NCBI GenBank assembly: GCA_026075535.2
Contig: AP026544.2
Location: 558,001-622,000 of the forward strand
DNA length: 64,000 nt
Direction: 5' to 3'
DNA from: Tricholoma matsutake
Taxonomy: Eukaryota; Basidiomycota; Agaricomycetes; Agaricales; Tricholomataceae
Below are positions 33,475 to 44,893 of the stretch, piece after piece (position 1 is the first letter of the stretch; each line of letters opens with the position of its first letter). A model generated the notes under the pieces. It was not told the origin of the DNA. It searched no databases and saw nothing but the letters and a program-made list of their open reading frames with translations. A program made the position numbers and the translations under genes.

Positions 33475-34637
33475 ATCGTACGCCCTCACTGCCTGTCCAT
33501 AACCGCTTTGAAGTCTTGTCAGTTGAATCCCCGGAGAATGAATCCATTTCTGTGACTGCTCCCCTCTCTGACCCTTCGAAGTTGGCTAAAGACGTACCTG
33601 CTCTCCCCATCTCTCCTTCTACTCCACGTCCCAAAATTAAATCATGGGAGCGTAAACTACCACGCAAGTATATTGTGGCATCCACTCCCTCTGCACATTC
33701 CTTAAACCTAGCCATCGAACTGCAGACGACCGACACTGGACAGATACTCGGTGTCTCTGCGCTCCTGGACTCTGGTGCGACTGGTCTCTTCATCGATTCC
33801 CATCTGGTACAACAACATCGTCTAAATACTCGCTCACTCTCACGTCTGATACCTGTATATAACGTGGATGGATCCCCAAATGAAGCTGGTGCCATCCGAG
33901 AGGTTGCAGACCTGGTTCTCCGTTACAAAGATCATAGTGAGCATGCCCTTTTTGCTGTCACTCAATTAGGAAAGCAAAAGGCGATTTTGGGATATCCATG
34001 GCTTCGAGACCATAACCCAGAGGTCGACTGGCGCACCGGGGAGGTTACCATGAGCCGATGTCCATCCCGCTGTCGGACATGTTTCACAGAAGCCAGGCAA
34101 GAACGTTGTGGACAGAAGGCGGCAATACGATGAACTCAGAAGTGTCATGCTGGACCCCTGCCTATACCTGAAGTGGAATTGGAAGGGGTTCCTGATCTAA
34201 TGCCGGACTCGGATGATGATGATGAGGACCCAGAGGAAGTGGAGGAGGGTGATCGGATCTTCTACACTGCGATTCGCTCATCGCATGAGGTGTGTGCCAC
34301 ATCGAACATATCCCAATGCCTCGCCGAGGCCTTCCACAAAAACAACGCTGCTAAATCCTCTACTAACTCCTTACTCCCTCATCTCCATGAGTTTGAAGAC
34401 GTGTTCTCCAAGGAGTCATTTGACTCTCTTCCTGCGCGTAAGCCATGGGATCACGCGATCGAACTCACCCCCGGCGCAACCCCTTCATCCTGCAAGGTCT
34501 ATCCTCTCTCTCCGGAGGAACAACGGCAGCTTGACCAGTTCATCGACGAGCACCTGGCCTCTGGACGTATTCGACCATCGAAGTCACCCATGGCCTCTCC
34601 CTTTTTCTTTGTCAAGAAGAAGGATGGCTCACTTTGA
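33471..34637 (+). pseudogene. Ty3-X protease and RT N-terminus
   Basis: The retroviral-type aspartic protease shows SALLDSGATGLFID with the catalytic Asp intact, and AILGYPWLRDHNPEVDW. After a TGA near 34131 the frame continues with an acidic linker (a run of Asp/Glu) into the RT start, PWDHAIELTPG and [21 protein letters not shown] then replaces the expected Arg of the SLRPVQDYR motif (SL*PVQDYRRLN). Confidence 0.85.
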
Positions 34638-37373
34638 CCAGTTCAAGACTACAGAAGACTCAACAACATCACGGTCAAAAATCGCTACCCACTACCCCTC
34701 ATCTCCAAACTCATAAACCAGCTCCATGGAGCCCGATACTTCACCAAGCTCAATGTCCATTGGGGCTATAATAATGTGAGGATAAAGGAGGGAGATGAGT
34801 GGAAGGCAGCCTTTCGTACCAACCGTGGTCTTTTTGAACCGCTTGTCATGTTCTTTGGCCTTACTAATAGCCCTGCCACCTTTCAGACCATGATGAACGA
34901 CATCTTCCATGACCTCATCCTCGAAGGCGTTGTCTGCATCTATCTCGACGACATCCTCATCTTCACTCGCACGGTTGAAGAGCACCGTCGCATCATGCGC
35001 CTCGTCCTAGAGCGACTTCGACGGTACAAACTCTACCTTCGTCAGGACAAATGCAAGTTCGAAAGGACCAAGATCGAGTACCTTGGCCTGATTATCTTGG
35101 AGGGTCAAGTGGAGATGGATCGTATCAAGGTAAATGGGGTCACAGCTTGGCCGACGCCCACGAACAAGAAGGAGGTGCAGTCTTTCCTGGGCTTCATCAA
35201 TTTTTATCGGCATTTTATCAAGGATTTCTCACATCATGCACGACCACTGTTCGACTTGACAGGAAAGGAGGCATGGAGGTGGGATAATGCACAACAGGAG
35301 GCATTCGAAAAGCTTAAGGAGATGGTCACTTCCGCTCCGATCCTTACCTTTGCTGACGATTCGCGTCCTTTTCGTGTAGAAGCCGACAGTTCTGACTTTG
35401 CGACGGGCACTGTGTTGTCTCAGCAGTCTCTGGAGGACCAGAAGTGGCATCCTGTTGCGTTCTACTCCAAAAGCCTTAGTGCTGTAGAGAGAAACTACGA
35501 GATCCATGACAAGGAGATGTTGGCGATAATGCGTGCGCTTGAGGAGTGGCGACACTTCCTTGAGGGTGCCCAACACAAGGTGGAAATTTGGACGGATCAC
35601 AAGAACCTTGAGTACTTCATGACGGCCAAGAAATTGAACTGTCGTCAAGCTCGTTGGTCCCTGTATCTATCTAGATTCGACTTCTCCTTGCACCACCGTC
35701 CAGGTCGCAGCATGGGGAAGACCGATGCCCTATCCCGACGTGCAGACCATGGGGATGGCAGCGGTGACAACCAAAACATTGTGCTGTTGCAGCCAGACAT
35801 GTTCACCATTCGGGCACTGGAAGGCATCGTACCCCAGGGCGAGGAGCGGGACATTCTACGTGACATTCGTCATGCAAACCGTAGTGGTTTACATGAGGAT
35901 GTTGTCGCCCGCGCTGTTAAAGAACTGAGGAAGGGATCGACCCTTTCCTTACGTGCGGCAGAGTGGGCTGAAAAGGAGGACTTGTTGTATTTCAGGGATC
36001 GCATCTATGTTCCCAATGACCCAGACCTTTGCCGGCGCATCATATCCCAACACCATGACTCGCAGATTGCTGGCCACCCCGGACGCTGGAAGACCTTGGA
36101 GCTCACCTCACGGAACTATTGGTGGCCACAAATGTCACGGCTCATTGGTCAGTATTGTTGCACTTGTGACCTTTGCTTACGCACCAAGGTCCCTCGTCAC
36201 AAGCCTATTGGTGAGCTACACCCTCTTCCTGTTCCAGAGAGTCGTTGGGATGTCGTCAGCGTCGACTTTGTGGTGGAATTGCCAGAGTCAAACGGGTTTG
36301 ATGCAGTGATGTGCACAGTTGACTCAGTGGGAAAATGCGCTCACTTCATTCCCACTCACACCACTGTCAGTGCCCTAGGTGCTGCTCGACTCTACCTCCA
36401 CCACGTGTGGAAATTACATGGACTTCCTGGTGCCTTCCTCTCGGATCGTGGCCCTCAGTTCATGGCAGAGTTCACTCGTGAGCTGTACCGACTCCTGGGC
36501 ATCAAACTCCTCGCTTCAACTGCTTATCACCTGCAAACTGATGGCCAGACGGAGCGAGTCAACCAGGAACTGGAGCAGTACATCCGCCTCTTTGTCAATG
36601 AACGCCAGGACGATTGGGATGATCTCCTTCCTTTGGCCGAGTTCGGGTACAACAACCATGTCCATGCTTCCACTCAACAGACCCCTTTCCTCTTAGACAC
36701 TGGACGACATCCACGCATGGGATTTGAACCTCGCCAAACTCCCTCACACATCGAGACAGTGAATGAGTTCACAGAACGCATGAGGGATAGCTTGGAGGAG
36801 GCAAGGGCAGCCTTAGCAAAGGCGAAGGACGACATGGCGCGATTTTACAACCAGCGCCACTCCCCAACCCCTCAGTACAAGGTTGGTGATCGAGTTTATC
36901 TTGACTCCAGTGACATCTCCACTACACGTCCATCCAAGAAACTCGCTCATCGCTTCTTGGGACCTTTCCCCATTGTCAAGTGCATTGGAACACATGCCTA
37001 TCGTCTACGCCTCCCAGCCTCCATGTCCAGACTCCATCCCATCTTCCATGTCGTCAAATTGCTTCCAGCTCCCCCAGATCTGTTCCCGGGACGCCATTCA
37101 CACCCACCACCACCATCTACAGTGATCGAGGGAGAACCCCAATATGAAGTCGAGTCAATCTTGGACAGCCGTTTGCGTCAAGGAAAACTCCAGTATTTGG
37201 TACATTGGAAGGGTTATGGGTATGAGGAGAACTCATGGGTCGAAGAGTCTGACGTAAATGCCCCTCGGTTAATCAAGGAATTCCACCGACGGCACACTGC
37301 TGCACCGCGTCGCATTCAAGTCATGGACTTTGGTCGTATACGATTTCGAATGCATCGGGGCGATGCATCTTAG
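34638..37373 (+). pseudogene. Ty3-X Pol: RT, RNase H, integrase, chromodomain (open frame 34776-37373)
   Basis: RT motifs are VQDYRRLNNITVKNRYPLPL, FGLTNSPATFQTMMNDIFHD and VCIYLDDILIFTR, the active YLDD box. FTKLNVHWGYNN has Asn where Asp is usual, so the first catalytic Asp is lost. RNase H shows VEADSSDFATG, DKEMLAIMRAL and WTDHKNLEYF. Integrase has HHDSQIAGHPGRWK/CCTCDLCLRTK and the core Asp-Asp-Glu in VDFVVELP, LSDRGPQFM and VNQELEQY. A GPF/Y-type module (HRFLGPFPIVK) and a chromodomain (YEVESILD, YLVHWKGYGYEENSWVEES) follow, the latter guiding integration in chromoviruses. The stop is at 37371-37373. Confidence 0.92.
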
Positions 37374-37384
37374 AGAGGGGGTGA

Positions 37385-37750
37385 TGTAAGGGGACTAGGG
37401 GGGTGCCCTGTGTGTTTTTCCTATTTTTTATGTTCGTCCCATATTTTTCCCCACCTCATTTCCTTCTATTCTTCATTTTCTATGATTTTTCCGGATTTTA
37501 TTACTAATTTTCCCTTGCTATCATGTTTGTATATGTTGACACTTTTATATTTAGAGGCGGAGTACCCCTTCCGACACATACCCCTTGGTATGATGTCATT
37601 CGGCGGCCTTGATCCGCCTATCTCCGCCTTTTTCTATTTTTAGGTTATATTTGATTTTTGTCGTCTTCACATATACTGGGCATCAGCAAGGGGATCCTTA
37701 GAGTTTTCTCTTCGGATTTCCCTTTGCTAGAGGCTTAGGTTGCCCTTATA
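37385..37750 (+). repeat. Ty3-X 3' LTR, recombinant junction (366 bp)
   Basis: It matches the 5' LTR except for a 60-bp deletion that removes one of the two CTTCGGATTTCCC repeats and the spacer between them. It is followed by ATTAT (37751-37755) instead of GCCGC. This is the left junction of the inversion. Confidence 0.88.
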
Positions 37751-38647
37751 ATTATAGTAAATACAGCATCATATGCACAGCTGTTATTACTCCATATTAA
37801 ACCAGAAGGAGGTGAAATCTGAAATTTTGTACTACCAGATGCCATGTGAGTTGAGTTGTGACTGGTTTTTGCTTTTTTCCTCAGATTTTCAGTTGTGGAT
37901 CATACTGATTTTTCTTTTTAAGGATTTACTTGAAGCAGAAGTGGGATTAGCTTTTGCAGGAGTAGCTGCACCATGCTTCTTCTGTTTTTCTACAATTTTC
38001 CATCTGACATCTTCTATTTCAGGTTCTAATAAAGGATCTCTGGAATTCCACCTAATTGCTTTGTGTACAGTTGATGGTACATGATGCATTCCTTTCCATT
38101 GTCTAAAAGCCATGATTAGCATATTTCTCTGTTCACCAACCACACTTCTGTGCAATTTTCCATTATACCTCAAGTCAGTAATCTCATCAAGCAACTCTAG
38201 CTCTCTGAATTCTTGTCTTAAGGCACCAGAAGCACCACCTGTAATTTTCTGAGGATGAAATGTCTGTGTTATTAATGTACCAGGTGCAGTTGCACTATGT
38301 GACAATGCTGTATAATAAGACTGATGAGAATGATTGTCATTAAGGTTTACCACATTATAAGGCCTAGTTTTACCTTGAGAAGCATAATCTGTCATAGAAA
38401 AGTTGGGAAGAACATCTATCTGGGTTCTTGACACATGTACCTTGGAATCATCAGGCAAAGAACAGTAAATTGGATTTGTAGTTTTGTATAATGGTACAAC
38501 ATTTTCAGGAAGTCCATCGAATTTAACATTAGAAGGAGGATTGGTCAATTTGACAAAAAGTGTTTCCAAGGTTGGTTGACCATGTTGGCCAGGAGATACA
38601 TACTGTAGCTTCTTGACCTTTTGTAATACAAAGTTCTGTTGCACCAT
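37751..38647 (-). pseudogene. Pif1-like helicase C-terminus plus first part of a USP-like peptidase
   Basis: The minus strand from 38647 shows the C-terminal helicase region ERTQ-like VSRTQIDVLPNFSMTDYAS, QGKTRPYNVVNL and SHQSYYTALSHSATAPGTLI, which resemble Pif1-type superfamily 1B helicases seen in basidiomycete mobile elements. After a tail ending SLKRKISMIHN the frame shifts, and near 37760-37800 another frame reads GLIWSNNSCAYDAVF, the Cys box of ubiquitin-specific-protease-like domains. The frame then breaks at the Ty3-X LTR. The rest of the domain, starting YSLWRNNPTHW, is at 60018 on the plus strand. The helicase N-terminus (Walker motifs) is absent. Confidence 0.72.
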
Positions 38648-38659
38648 TATATCTTATCA

Positions 38660-40845
38660 TTACAGGTAAGCCTTTACACAAGGAAAATGATTATTATCAT
38701 TATGAGAGCAATAGAAATTATGTGATAAGGAGATCACAGACAGGGAGTTGAGCAGTAGAGAATATGAGAGAAGCACACAGTGAGATGAGAACAGATAGAG
38801 GAGAGTGCATGAGAAAATAATAAGGAGAGTGATATGAAGCATCATGCAGGAAGCAAGAGAGGAGAATGAGATGTCAGAGAGACATACAATTTCAGCGATG
38901 TCAGTTGCTTTCCCCCAGCGCATGGGATAGTCATCTGAATTGATCTCGTCGTTGATGGAGGATTGAGCCTTTCCCTTGTAAGAGAGGTGTTGGCATACAC
39001 GGTATTTAGTCGGCTCACCAGGAGCACCTTCTTCTGTAGCCACCTGTAGTGGCAACGAGCAAAAAGGTCCAATCTTGTGCTCAAGTTCCTCTTGAGTGAA
39101 GGGACCAGATAACCGGCCAAGACAGAGTTCTTCAGCAATGTACACATGGATTGTGTCAGCATGAAGATTCGCACCAGGAAGATTGGGGGGTGCGAAGGTC
39201 TGATTGAGTGGAGCGAGATTGACAATGGGAAAGCCATTTGTGAGCTTGAAAGGGAGTTCTGGGTAGCAGGAGAGAAGTTGTGTGTGTTCGAGAAAAATCT
39301 GGAAGTGAAGGGCCAAATATGGTGTTTGTATTTTTGTGTAGTCATGATCATTGTCATATGATGAGGGTTCTTCTGTTTGAAGGTTGTCAAAGTAGACATG
39401 ATGCACTGGAACATTCGAGTCTGCATCAAGAAGCAGAGATTGCCAGTCTCTGTAAAATGGAGTCAATGCAAGAGGCATTTCCAAGAGGTGTTTAGGTGTC
39501 GACAACACCTCAAAGACACCTTCGTGTGCAGGCTCCATGATCAGTGGAGCCACACCACGAACAGGCATGTTGAGAGGGGTGGTCGATCTTGCAATGACGC
39601 TTGGCAGAATTGAGCTGGAAGGTGATACAGAAGATGATTGCGGGATTGCTGCAGAGGGTGAGCTTCCCATCAAGGTATTTCGAGTACATTGGAATGCCCG
39701 CTGGCGTCACATCTTCACAACAGTCACTGAATTTGTGTAGTTCATTTGCAATATAAGCAGAGGGGAGCAGAGGGGGTGCCTTCAGACTTGGGATCTCGGT
39801 CGTGAAAGGATAATTTGGAGTCCATGGGTGCGGGACGAAATTTGCTGGTCTCACGATTATAAGGTTGATATTGGGCCTTGGAGGTGGAAGAGGACTGAGG
39901 ATCCTGCCCGAGTTCTCGCGTTGCATTCCAGACATCCGCTGACATTACCTCAAGCTTGACCAATTCGAGGTGTCACAGGTAAGCATCCTTGTTGAATGCC
40001 TGAGGATTGATGCAGTAACGGGTCTGTTCTGCAATGTCAAATCAAAGAATCACTGGAAAGTTGAGATGAAAGTCATCATGCATGGAAAGAAGCAGATAAT
40101 GCTCTCTCCACCTGGTAGTGACCTCCGTGTCAGAGTATGTATCTTGGAACATCATATAACGCTGCCATGCCTCGTGCCACTCTACACTCTCAATTTTGAG
40201 CTCTTCCGGAAATTGTGAGAGATCGAGTATATGACACTTGACACCTGATGAGTTGTAGACAGTGTTCTATTTGAGGGAAGTGGCTTCTGTATGCAGCCTT
40301 CTAGTAGCATCGAGGTGAACAGTGTTAATGGAATGTGGACTTTGTTCTTTGCTAAAGTAATGATGAAAGGATGGATGCCATAGCTGAAGTCAATGGAGGA
40401 GGAAAGTGTGGGAAGCTCGTGTGAGGCAGAGAATAAAAATTTTGATGGTAAAATGGGAGCGGATGTATTGTTGATTAGGTTCAAAGCCTGGCTCTGGGAG
40501 TTTGGTGAAAATTGGGAGAATGCAGAAGCAAATTGTATAAGATTGGAACTATGAGAGGTAACCGTGGTGAGAGGTAACCGTGGGGAGAGGAGTTGTAATA
40601 CGAGAGTTTGTAGAAAGCATGGGCTCATCATTCGGAACATTCAACTCACCGGCATCACGCCGGATACGTAATGCATCGTTACGTGTGGTGCGTAAAAGAT
40701 TTTCGGCATCGATTTGGGTCTGAGTGAGGTTGTTGACGGATGTGGGGGCGTTAGCTGCTATTGTCGCTGGTGTCGTGGAAGATCCAGAAGAGATCGCGGA
40801 CTGGTCTTTATTGGTAGCAGCGGGTGGAGGCCCTGTGTTCGTCAT
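38660..40845 (-). pseudogene. Ngaro/DIRS-like retrotransposon fragment: Gag and RT N-terminus
   Basis: An ATG at 40845 starts a Ser/Thr/Ala-rich Gag-like protein. Further down the minus strand are WHEAWQRYMMFQDTYSD (near 40150), the zinc-knuckle-like HACSWCGSTDHGACTRRC (near 39530) and, in another frame, an RT N-terminus with LHADTIHVYIAEELCLGRLS, IGPFCSLPLQVAT and INDEINSDDYPMRWGKATDIAEI. The last block resembles the RT of basidiomycete tyrosine-recombinase retrotransposons. It ends at a GTATGT that could be a splice donor, and the rest of RT is missing. A 16-nt tandem duplication at 40553-40584 shifts the Gag frame. No recombinase is present. Confidence 0.62.
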
Positions 40846-41272
40846 TGTGAAGATTTCGAAGGAATCAGAGAAGATCTGAGGATGTTGATGAAAAACTGGA
40901 CAGACGGCGTCTGTCAAAGTGAGGGGATGAGGAAGAGGAAGGAAGGACGTGTTTCTTCTTCTTGCCCTTCTTGACCTTCGTCGTGCACAGACCCCCAATG
41001 ACGCTAGACGTCAAAACACGTTGGGGAAATGTCAAAATCACGTCGTGCTTACAAAGCCCGGACACAACTTTTTCGGCCAAGCTCGCAAGCTCGCCTAGCC
41101 TATCGTTGAGTCACCATCAACGTACGGTGCACCAGCTACTTAGCTCGCTTTCCCACGTGTAGAAGCCAGACAAATACAATACTTATGGAATGAAAATTGC
41201 GGTGGGAACCAAGTGGGAACGGCAGGGCAAGGGGGTGATACATTGCATAGGCTAGATAAAAGTAACGATACT
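40846..41272. other. Region between the Ngaro-like fragment and the P450 stop codon
   Basis: This holds the upstream part of the Ngaro-like unit and the P450 3' flank. No gene, hairpin or terminal repeat was recognised. Confidence 0.4.
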
Positions 41273-43417
41273 TCAAGACTCGGTAGTCGCTTCCTCAATC
41301 AGTTTGACCGCATTCTGATCTCTTACAGTCACCACACAAGGGAACGGGTCAGGTTTCCTGAGAAAAAAATGAATCTGACGTTTGCTATTGAGACTACAAT
41401 GAAAAAAACGCACCCGACAAAGCCAGGATAATTGGGTACAGGAGTGATCTCCCTCCCAAATTCATCTGTCGCTTTCTTTATATCAAACGTCGCAATCAAG
41501 CATGCGACTGTCAACCAGATCTGTTGGTCCGCAAAGAACTGACCGACGCAGACCCGACGACCAAAACCGAAGATCATATTTCTAGGGTCTATCTTTTTCG
41601 CTTTCTCCGGATCTAAGCCTAAGAATCGTTCGGGTTTGAAGTTGAATGGGTCTGGATAAACGTCTTCGTTGTGCGTCATCGACCATATATTCGGATGAAG
41701 GATCGTTCCAGCAGGGATTAGGTAGCCGTTGTACACATCATCAACCAAGATTTGATGCGAAGGTGCTAAAGGGCGTGGATTGTGAGACGGTCTGTACGAA
41801 ATGATCGATGGGACACTTACACAGCGGAGCAGCAGGATTCCATCGGAAAAGTTCTTTCACCATGGCATCGACGTAAGGCAAGGATTCCCTCTCTGTAAAA
41901 GTAGGAAGACGATCAAGCCCAACGACACGGTCTATCTCCTCTCTGGCCTTCTTCACAGTTTCGGGGTAAATAATACTTGCCAAAAAGAACGAGTTGATGA
42001 TGGAGTACGTCTGACGCCAGAAAATGGTTATTTTACAAAGCGTCCAGAATAACCTAGTGCGACCCACCGAATCCGTCCCAGCTTTGAGAATAAATGGTCA
42101 GGTCCTAAACAGAGGTAGAAGGAAGCGTCGTTGCTTACCCGCATATAATACAGCAGAAGTCTCCTTGACGACCTGTTCCTTGTCCTTGGGCACTTCATTG
42201 CCTCCGAATTCGTCTAGCAGACGAGTCACATAAGAATTTGGCGCTTTTCCGGCAAGCTATTGAAGAAATGAGGTGGAATATAGTAGACAAAAATGTAATA
42301 CTTGCCCAGAGATCCTTAGCGTTTTTGAATGGTTCCTCCAAAATTTGTTCGCAGTACGGTCGTCCTTCCTCTGCGAATCTCTTGAAGCGAGCGCCAGGGA
42401 ACCAAGATGGCACTGGCGAAGCAAACAGATAATTACCACAGGTTAATGGATAAACAATGCGGCCACTAACCATATTTCACTGTTAACATGCGTTGTTAAG
42501 TGCAGAGAAGGAACATAATCGAGTTGGAGCATACAGATAGGAAGCTTGTCCACCATGAAACCGATTCCCTGGGATGTGGTCAAGACCTCGACAGCTTTTT
42601 TGATCACTGGCATGTATTCGTCTTTCTCCTTCAGATCATAACCATAGGTGCTGGTGCGCAGAGAAGGATTGTCCAGATTGCTTGTATCGCGTTCGGCATA
42701 TTCACTCACAACTTCATGATGGCTGATCCGGTGAGACTTTGTCATACCAGTCAGTTTGTCTGTCAAAAGGTGGGAACCCGTGACGGAATAACGCACTGTT
42801 CAATTTGATAGAGCCAATCATCTGGATTGATGATGAGCTTCTTCAGGAACTTGCGTATAGCATCTTGCTGCGTCTGACGCCATTCACGAACGGCGCGATT
42901 GTTGAGGTTCTGATGCATGACACGTCGATGTTCCTTCCATCTCGTGCCGTAGTTGAAGAATGTCATGTTAAATCCCCATCCGAGCCTTTAGAAACATTTC
43001 GTTAACTGTATCAAATCAAGGGAATGTATGCTTACAAATCTAACATGACGCTCCTTGGCCTATCAGAATAGAGATGTGAACGCTTATCCAGGAGCTCAAA
43101 TGCAATGTTATAGTCGTTGATGACGATAAATTTCGTCTGGAAGATTGTGAAATAGATTAGGCCACCTAATGTTTCGTTAGTCTGATTGAACAATAAGTAG
43201 TGCGAGATCACTCACCATATTTCTGGCTCCACTTATGGAATTCAATCCATGGCTTTTTATGCGGGATATCACTGGCATTGCCGTAGATAAACCAAGGTTT
43301 GGGCCCAGGGGGCAAAGCCAAGCTCTTGCGAGAGCTTCGAAAAGCACCGTACAGAAACAAGGATGTCGCTGCAAGTGCGGCCGCCGTAACTGTAAAGGAT
43401 AGTGGATAGTCCGACAT
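41273..43417 (-). CDS. Cytochrome P450 monooxygenase, 11 exons, apparently intact
   Basis: A consistent model has exons 43417-43216, 43165-43036, 42985-42797, 42736-42710, 42650-42535, 42412-42306, 42256-42139, 42081-42068, 42010-41821, 41765-41414 and 41357-41273. They sum to 1530 nt, 509 codons plus stop. Introns are 49-122 nt with GT-AG ends, apart from one GC-AG intron (42305-42257). Exon 8 is only 14 nt. The N-terminus has a hydrophobic anchor (LSFTVTAAALAATSLFLYG) and the Pro-rich hinge LPPGPKPW. Later motifs are TYGYD, AAGTDS (I-helix, oxygen-binding), KELFRW (ExxR), FKPERF and the heme loop FGFGRRVCVG with its Cys ligand. It resembles agaricomycete P450s often labelled O-methylsterigmatocystin oxidoreductase-like. 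The substrate is unknown. It is an ER-bound enzyme needing a P450 reductase. It lies inside the inverted segment and is the only host-type gene seen. Confidence 0.9.
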
Positions 43418-43771
43418 CTCTGAAAGCTACTTAGCAAAATCAAAATGGACTAAGAAAAGGTCTGAGAAGAACCGCTCACAAATATATGCCGTAGGGTACC
43501 ATCCCGAGTGCGGTGAGAATTTCGACGTTCGGTGGCACTTCACAATTTGTTAGATCGGCCGTAAGTCGACGGTCGTTCGATATCCGCGGAGTCTTGGGTG
43601 GTGGATCATGCTTCGTGGTAAAAATAGCAAGGTGTGTTGACACGGTCTATTACACCGGAATAACTGGACTTCAACCGGAACCTTGCATAATAATCCGGAG
43701 CAATCACAAAATTTCTTGTTTGGTTGGCTTTGTCTTCACCTATAGTTGCGGACAAACTGTCAAACAAACAT
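43418..43771 (-). promoter_or_regulatory. P450 upstream region with a possible TATA box
   Basis: No coding is seen. On the minus strand GGCATATATTTG (complement of 43480-43491) lies about 65-75 bp upstream of the P450 ATG and could be a TATA element. Repeat R begins at about 43772, so the native upstream sequence is at most about 350 bp before transposon-derived DNA. Confidence 0.4.
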
Positions 43772-43866
43772 GATATCTCCACCTGATAATCCCACCAATC
43801 ACCTCTTATTAGAGGTGGAATAGGGTATGCTGTCCCTCTCTAACGAGTTAGTTTAATGTGTACACG
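43772..43866 (+). repeat. Dispersed repeat R, copy 2, left part
   Basis: TGATATCTCCACCTGATAA and the AATCACCTCTTATTAGAGG palindrome match R copy 1 at 12365. The repeat is cut at GCCTCT by copia-2 and its other part is at 24105-24427 in inverted orientation. Confidence 0.6.
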
Positions 43867-43871
43867 CCTCT

Positions 43872-44081
43872 TGTTGAGATAGGCAATCCAAGCCCGTGGT
43901 CTGAGGCCAGATGCCGGATATTATTAATAGAGCAGCTGTTTTGATGCGTGTTCTATTTATAGCACAGTTACATACAGCCATAGTATAGGAGAAAGAATAA
44001 TAAGTTCCTTGTCTCGTTTCCCCCACTTGTCTCTAAGAGAATTATCTCTTCTCTGTTCATTTCCCAGCCTGATTTCCAATA
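43872..44081 (+). repeat. copia-2 5' LTR
   Basis: This 210-bp LTR starts TGTTGAGATAGGC and ends TTTCCAATA. CCTCT (43867-43871) precedes it. The same 5 bp follow the copia-2 3' LTR on the minus strand at 24428-24432, so the two LTRs are ends of one insertion. Confidence 0.88.
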
Positions 44082-44096
44082 GGTTATGGGCCCTGG
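44082..44096 (+). promoter_or_regulatory. copia-2 primer-binding site, half-tRNA-iMet type
   Basis: GGTTATGGGCCCTGG directly follows the LTR, identical to the copia-1 site at 14391. It is complementary to the anticodon arm of initiator tRNA-Met. Confidence 0.8.
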
Positions 44097-44124
44097 CAGA
44101 TTTTTCTAGGCAACAATTACTACT

Positions 44125-44893
44125 ATGACAAATACTCCTGATGTCGAGGAGCAAGGGGAACAACAACAAGAGGAAGAATATTATATGCCTCCTAAATGTA
44201 CAAAAAGGGTCTATCACAGCAGTACCAATGTGCCCACTGGAGAACTCAATGAAGATGAAGATTTACCATCTATCAAACCAATTCGTACCAAAGAATATTC
44301 GAACGTAAACAGAATCACTGATCGCAACCACTTGACGGACGGGAACTGGCACGAATGGAAAGAGAGAATGAAGAGGGTATTTTTCAATTGTGATATTACT
44401 GGGTATGTTAGAGGGGATGTCGAATGCCCTAATGAGAGTATCGATCCCAAAGGCGCACACAACTGGTACAAGAATGATTCTTGGGTGCAACAAATTATTA
44501 TTCATAACATCACCTCCTTGCAAATGAACCACATCGGGTCCAAAAACTCTGCAAAAGAAATGTACTCTGCACTCTTGGTAACTCACAAAAATAAGGCACA
44601 TCAAACTGTTAATCATATTCAATACCTATTATACAAGACCAAATTACTCGATGCTGATGACCTCCTAAAACATCTGGATGTTCTCAAATCATATCGTGAC
44701 TGCATCAACAGATTTCCTAATGAGGAATTTCATGTCTCTGACACATGCTTTAAAGCAATCATATCTGCATCCTTACCTTCATCATGGCATACCTATGTTG
44801 AACCTTATAATGGGAACACCAATGATCCAAATGATCCTGACCCTAAATGGCGCTTAACCTCTGATGCATTTATTGGACTGTTATGGGAGGAAT
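44125..44893 (+). pseudogene. copia-2 Gag, N-terminal part, cut by the hAT element
   Basis: The ATG at 44125 opens a frame with an acidic Gln/Glu-rich leader, KEYSNVNRITDRNHLTDGNW, WVQQIIIHNITSLQMNHIG, SAKEMYSALLVTHKNKAHQT and a C-terminal helix region ending FIGLLWEE. There are no internal stops. The frame is broken by the hAT terminal repeat TAAGACTCCAACC at 44894. The remaining Gag with its zinc knuckles is at 27757-28193 on the other strand. Confidence 0.85.

Larger units (their letters stand above)
31764..37750 (+). mobile_element. Ty3-X, Ty3/gypsy chromovirus-type retrotransposon
   Basis: LTRs at 31764-32189 and 37385-37750 both start TGTAAGGGGAC and end CCCTTATA. The internal part codes for Gag, protease, RT, RNase H, integrase and a chromodomain on the plus strand, in Ty3 order. 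The element lies in the hAT transposase gene. Its two flanks are not a target duplication: GCCGC is on the left and ATTAT on the right. The right LTR is a recombination junction (see findings). Pol is open for 865 codons, so it is the youngest retroelement here, although RT is broken by a TGA upstream. Confidence 0.92.

Noticed and set aside
41273..43417. The P450 as a pseudogene because of the short frames and an apparent early stop after YQIEQ
   Set aside because: A 60-nt intron (42796-42737), an intron with a GC donor and a 14-nt exon restore one frame with all P450 motifs and a length divisible by three.
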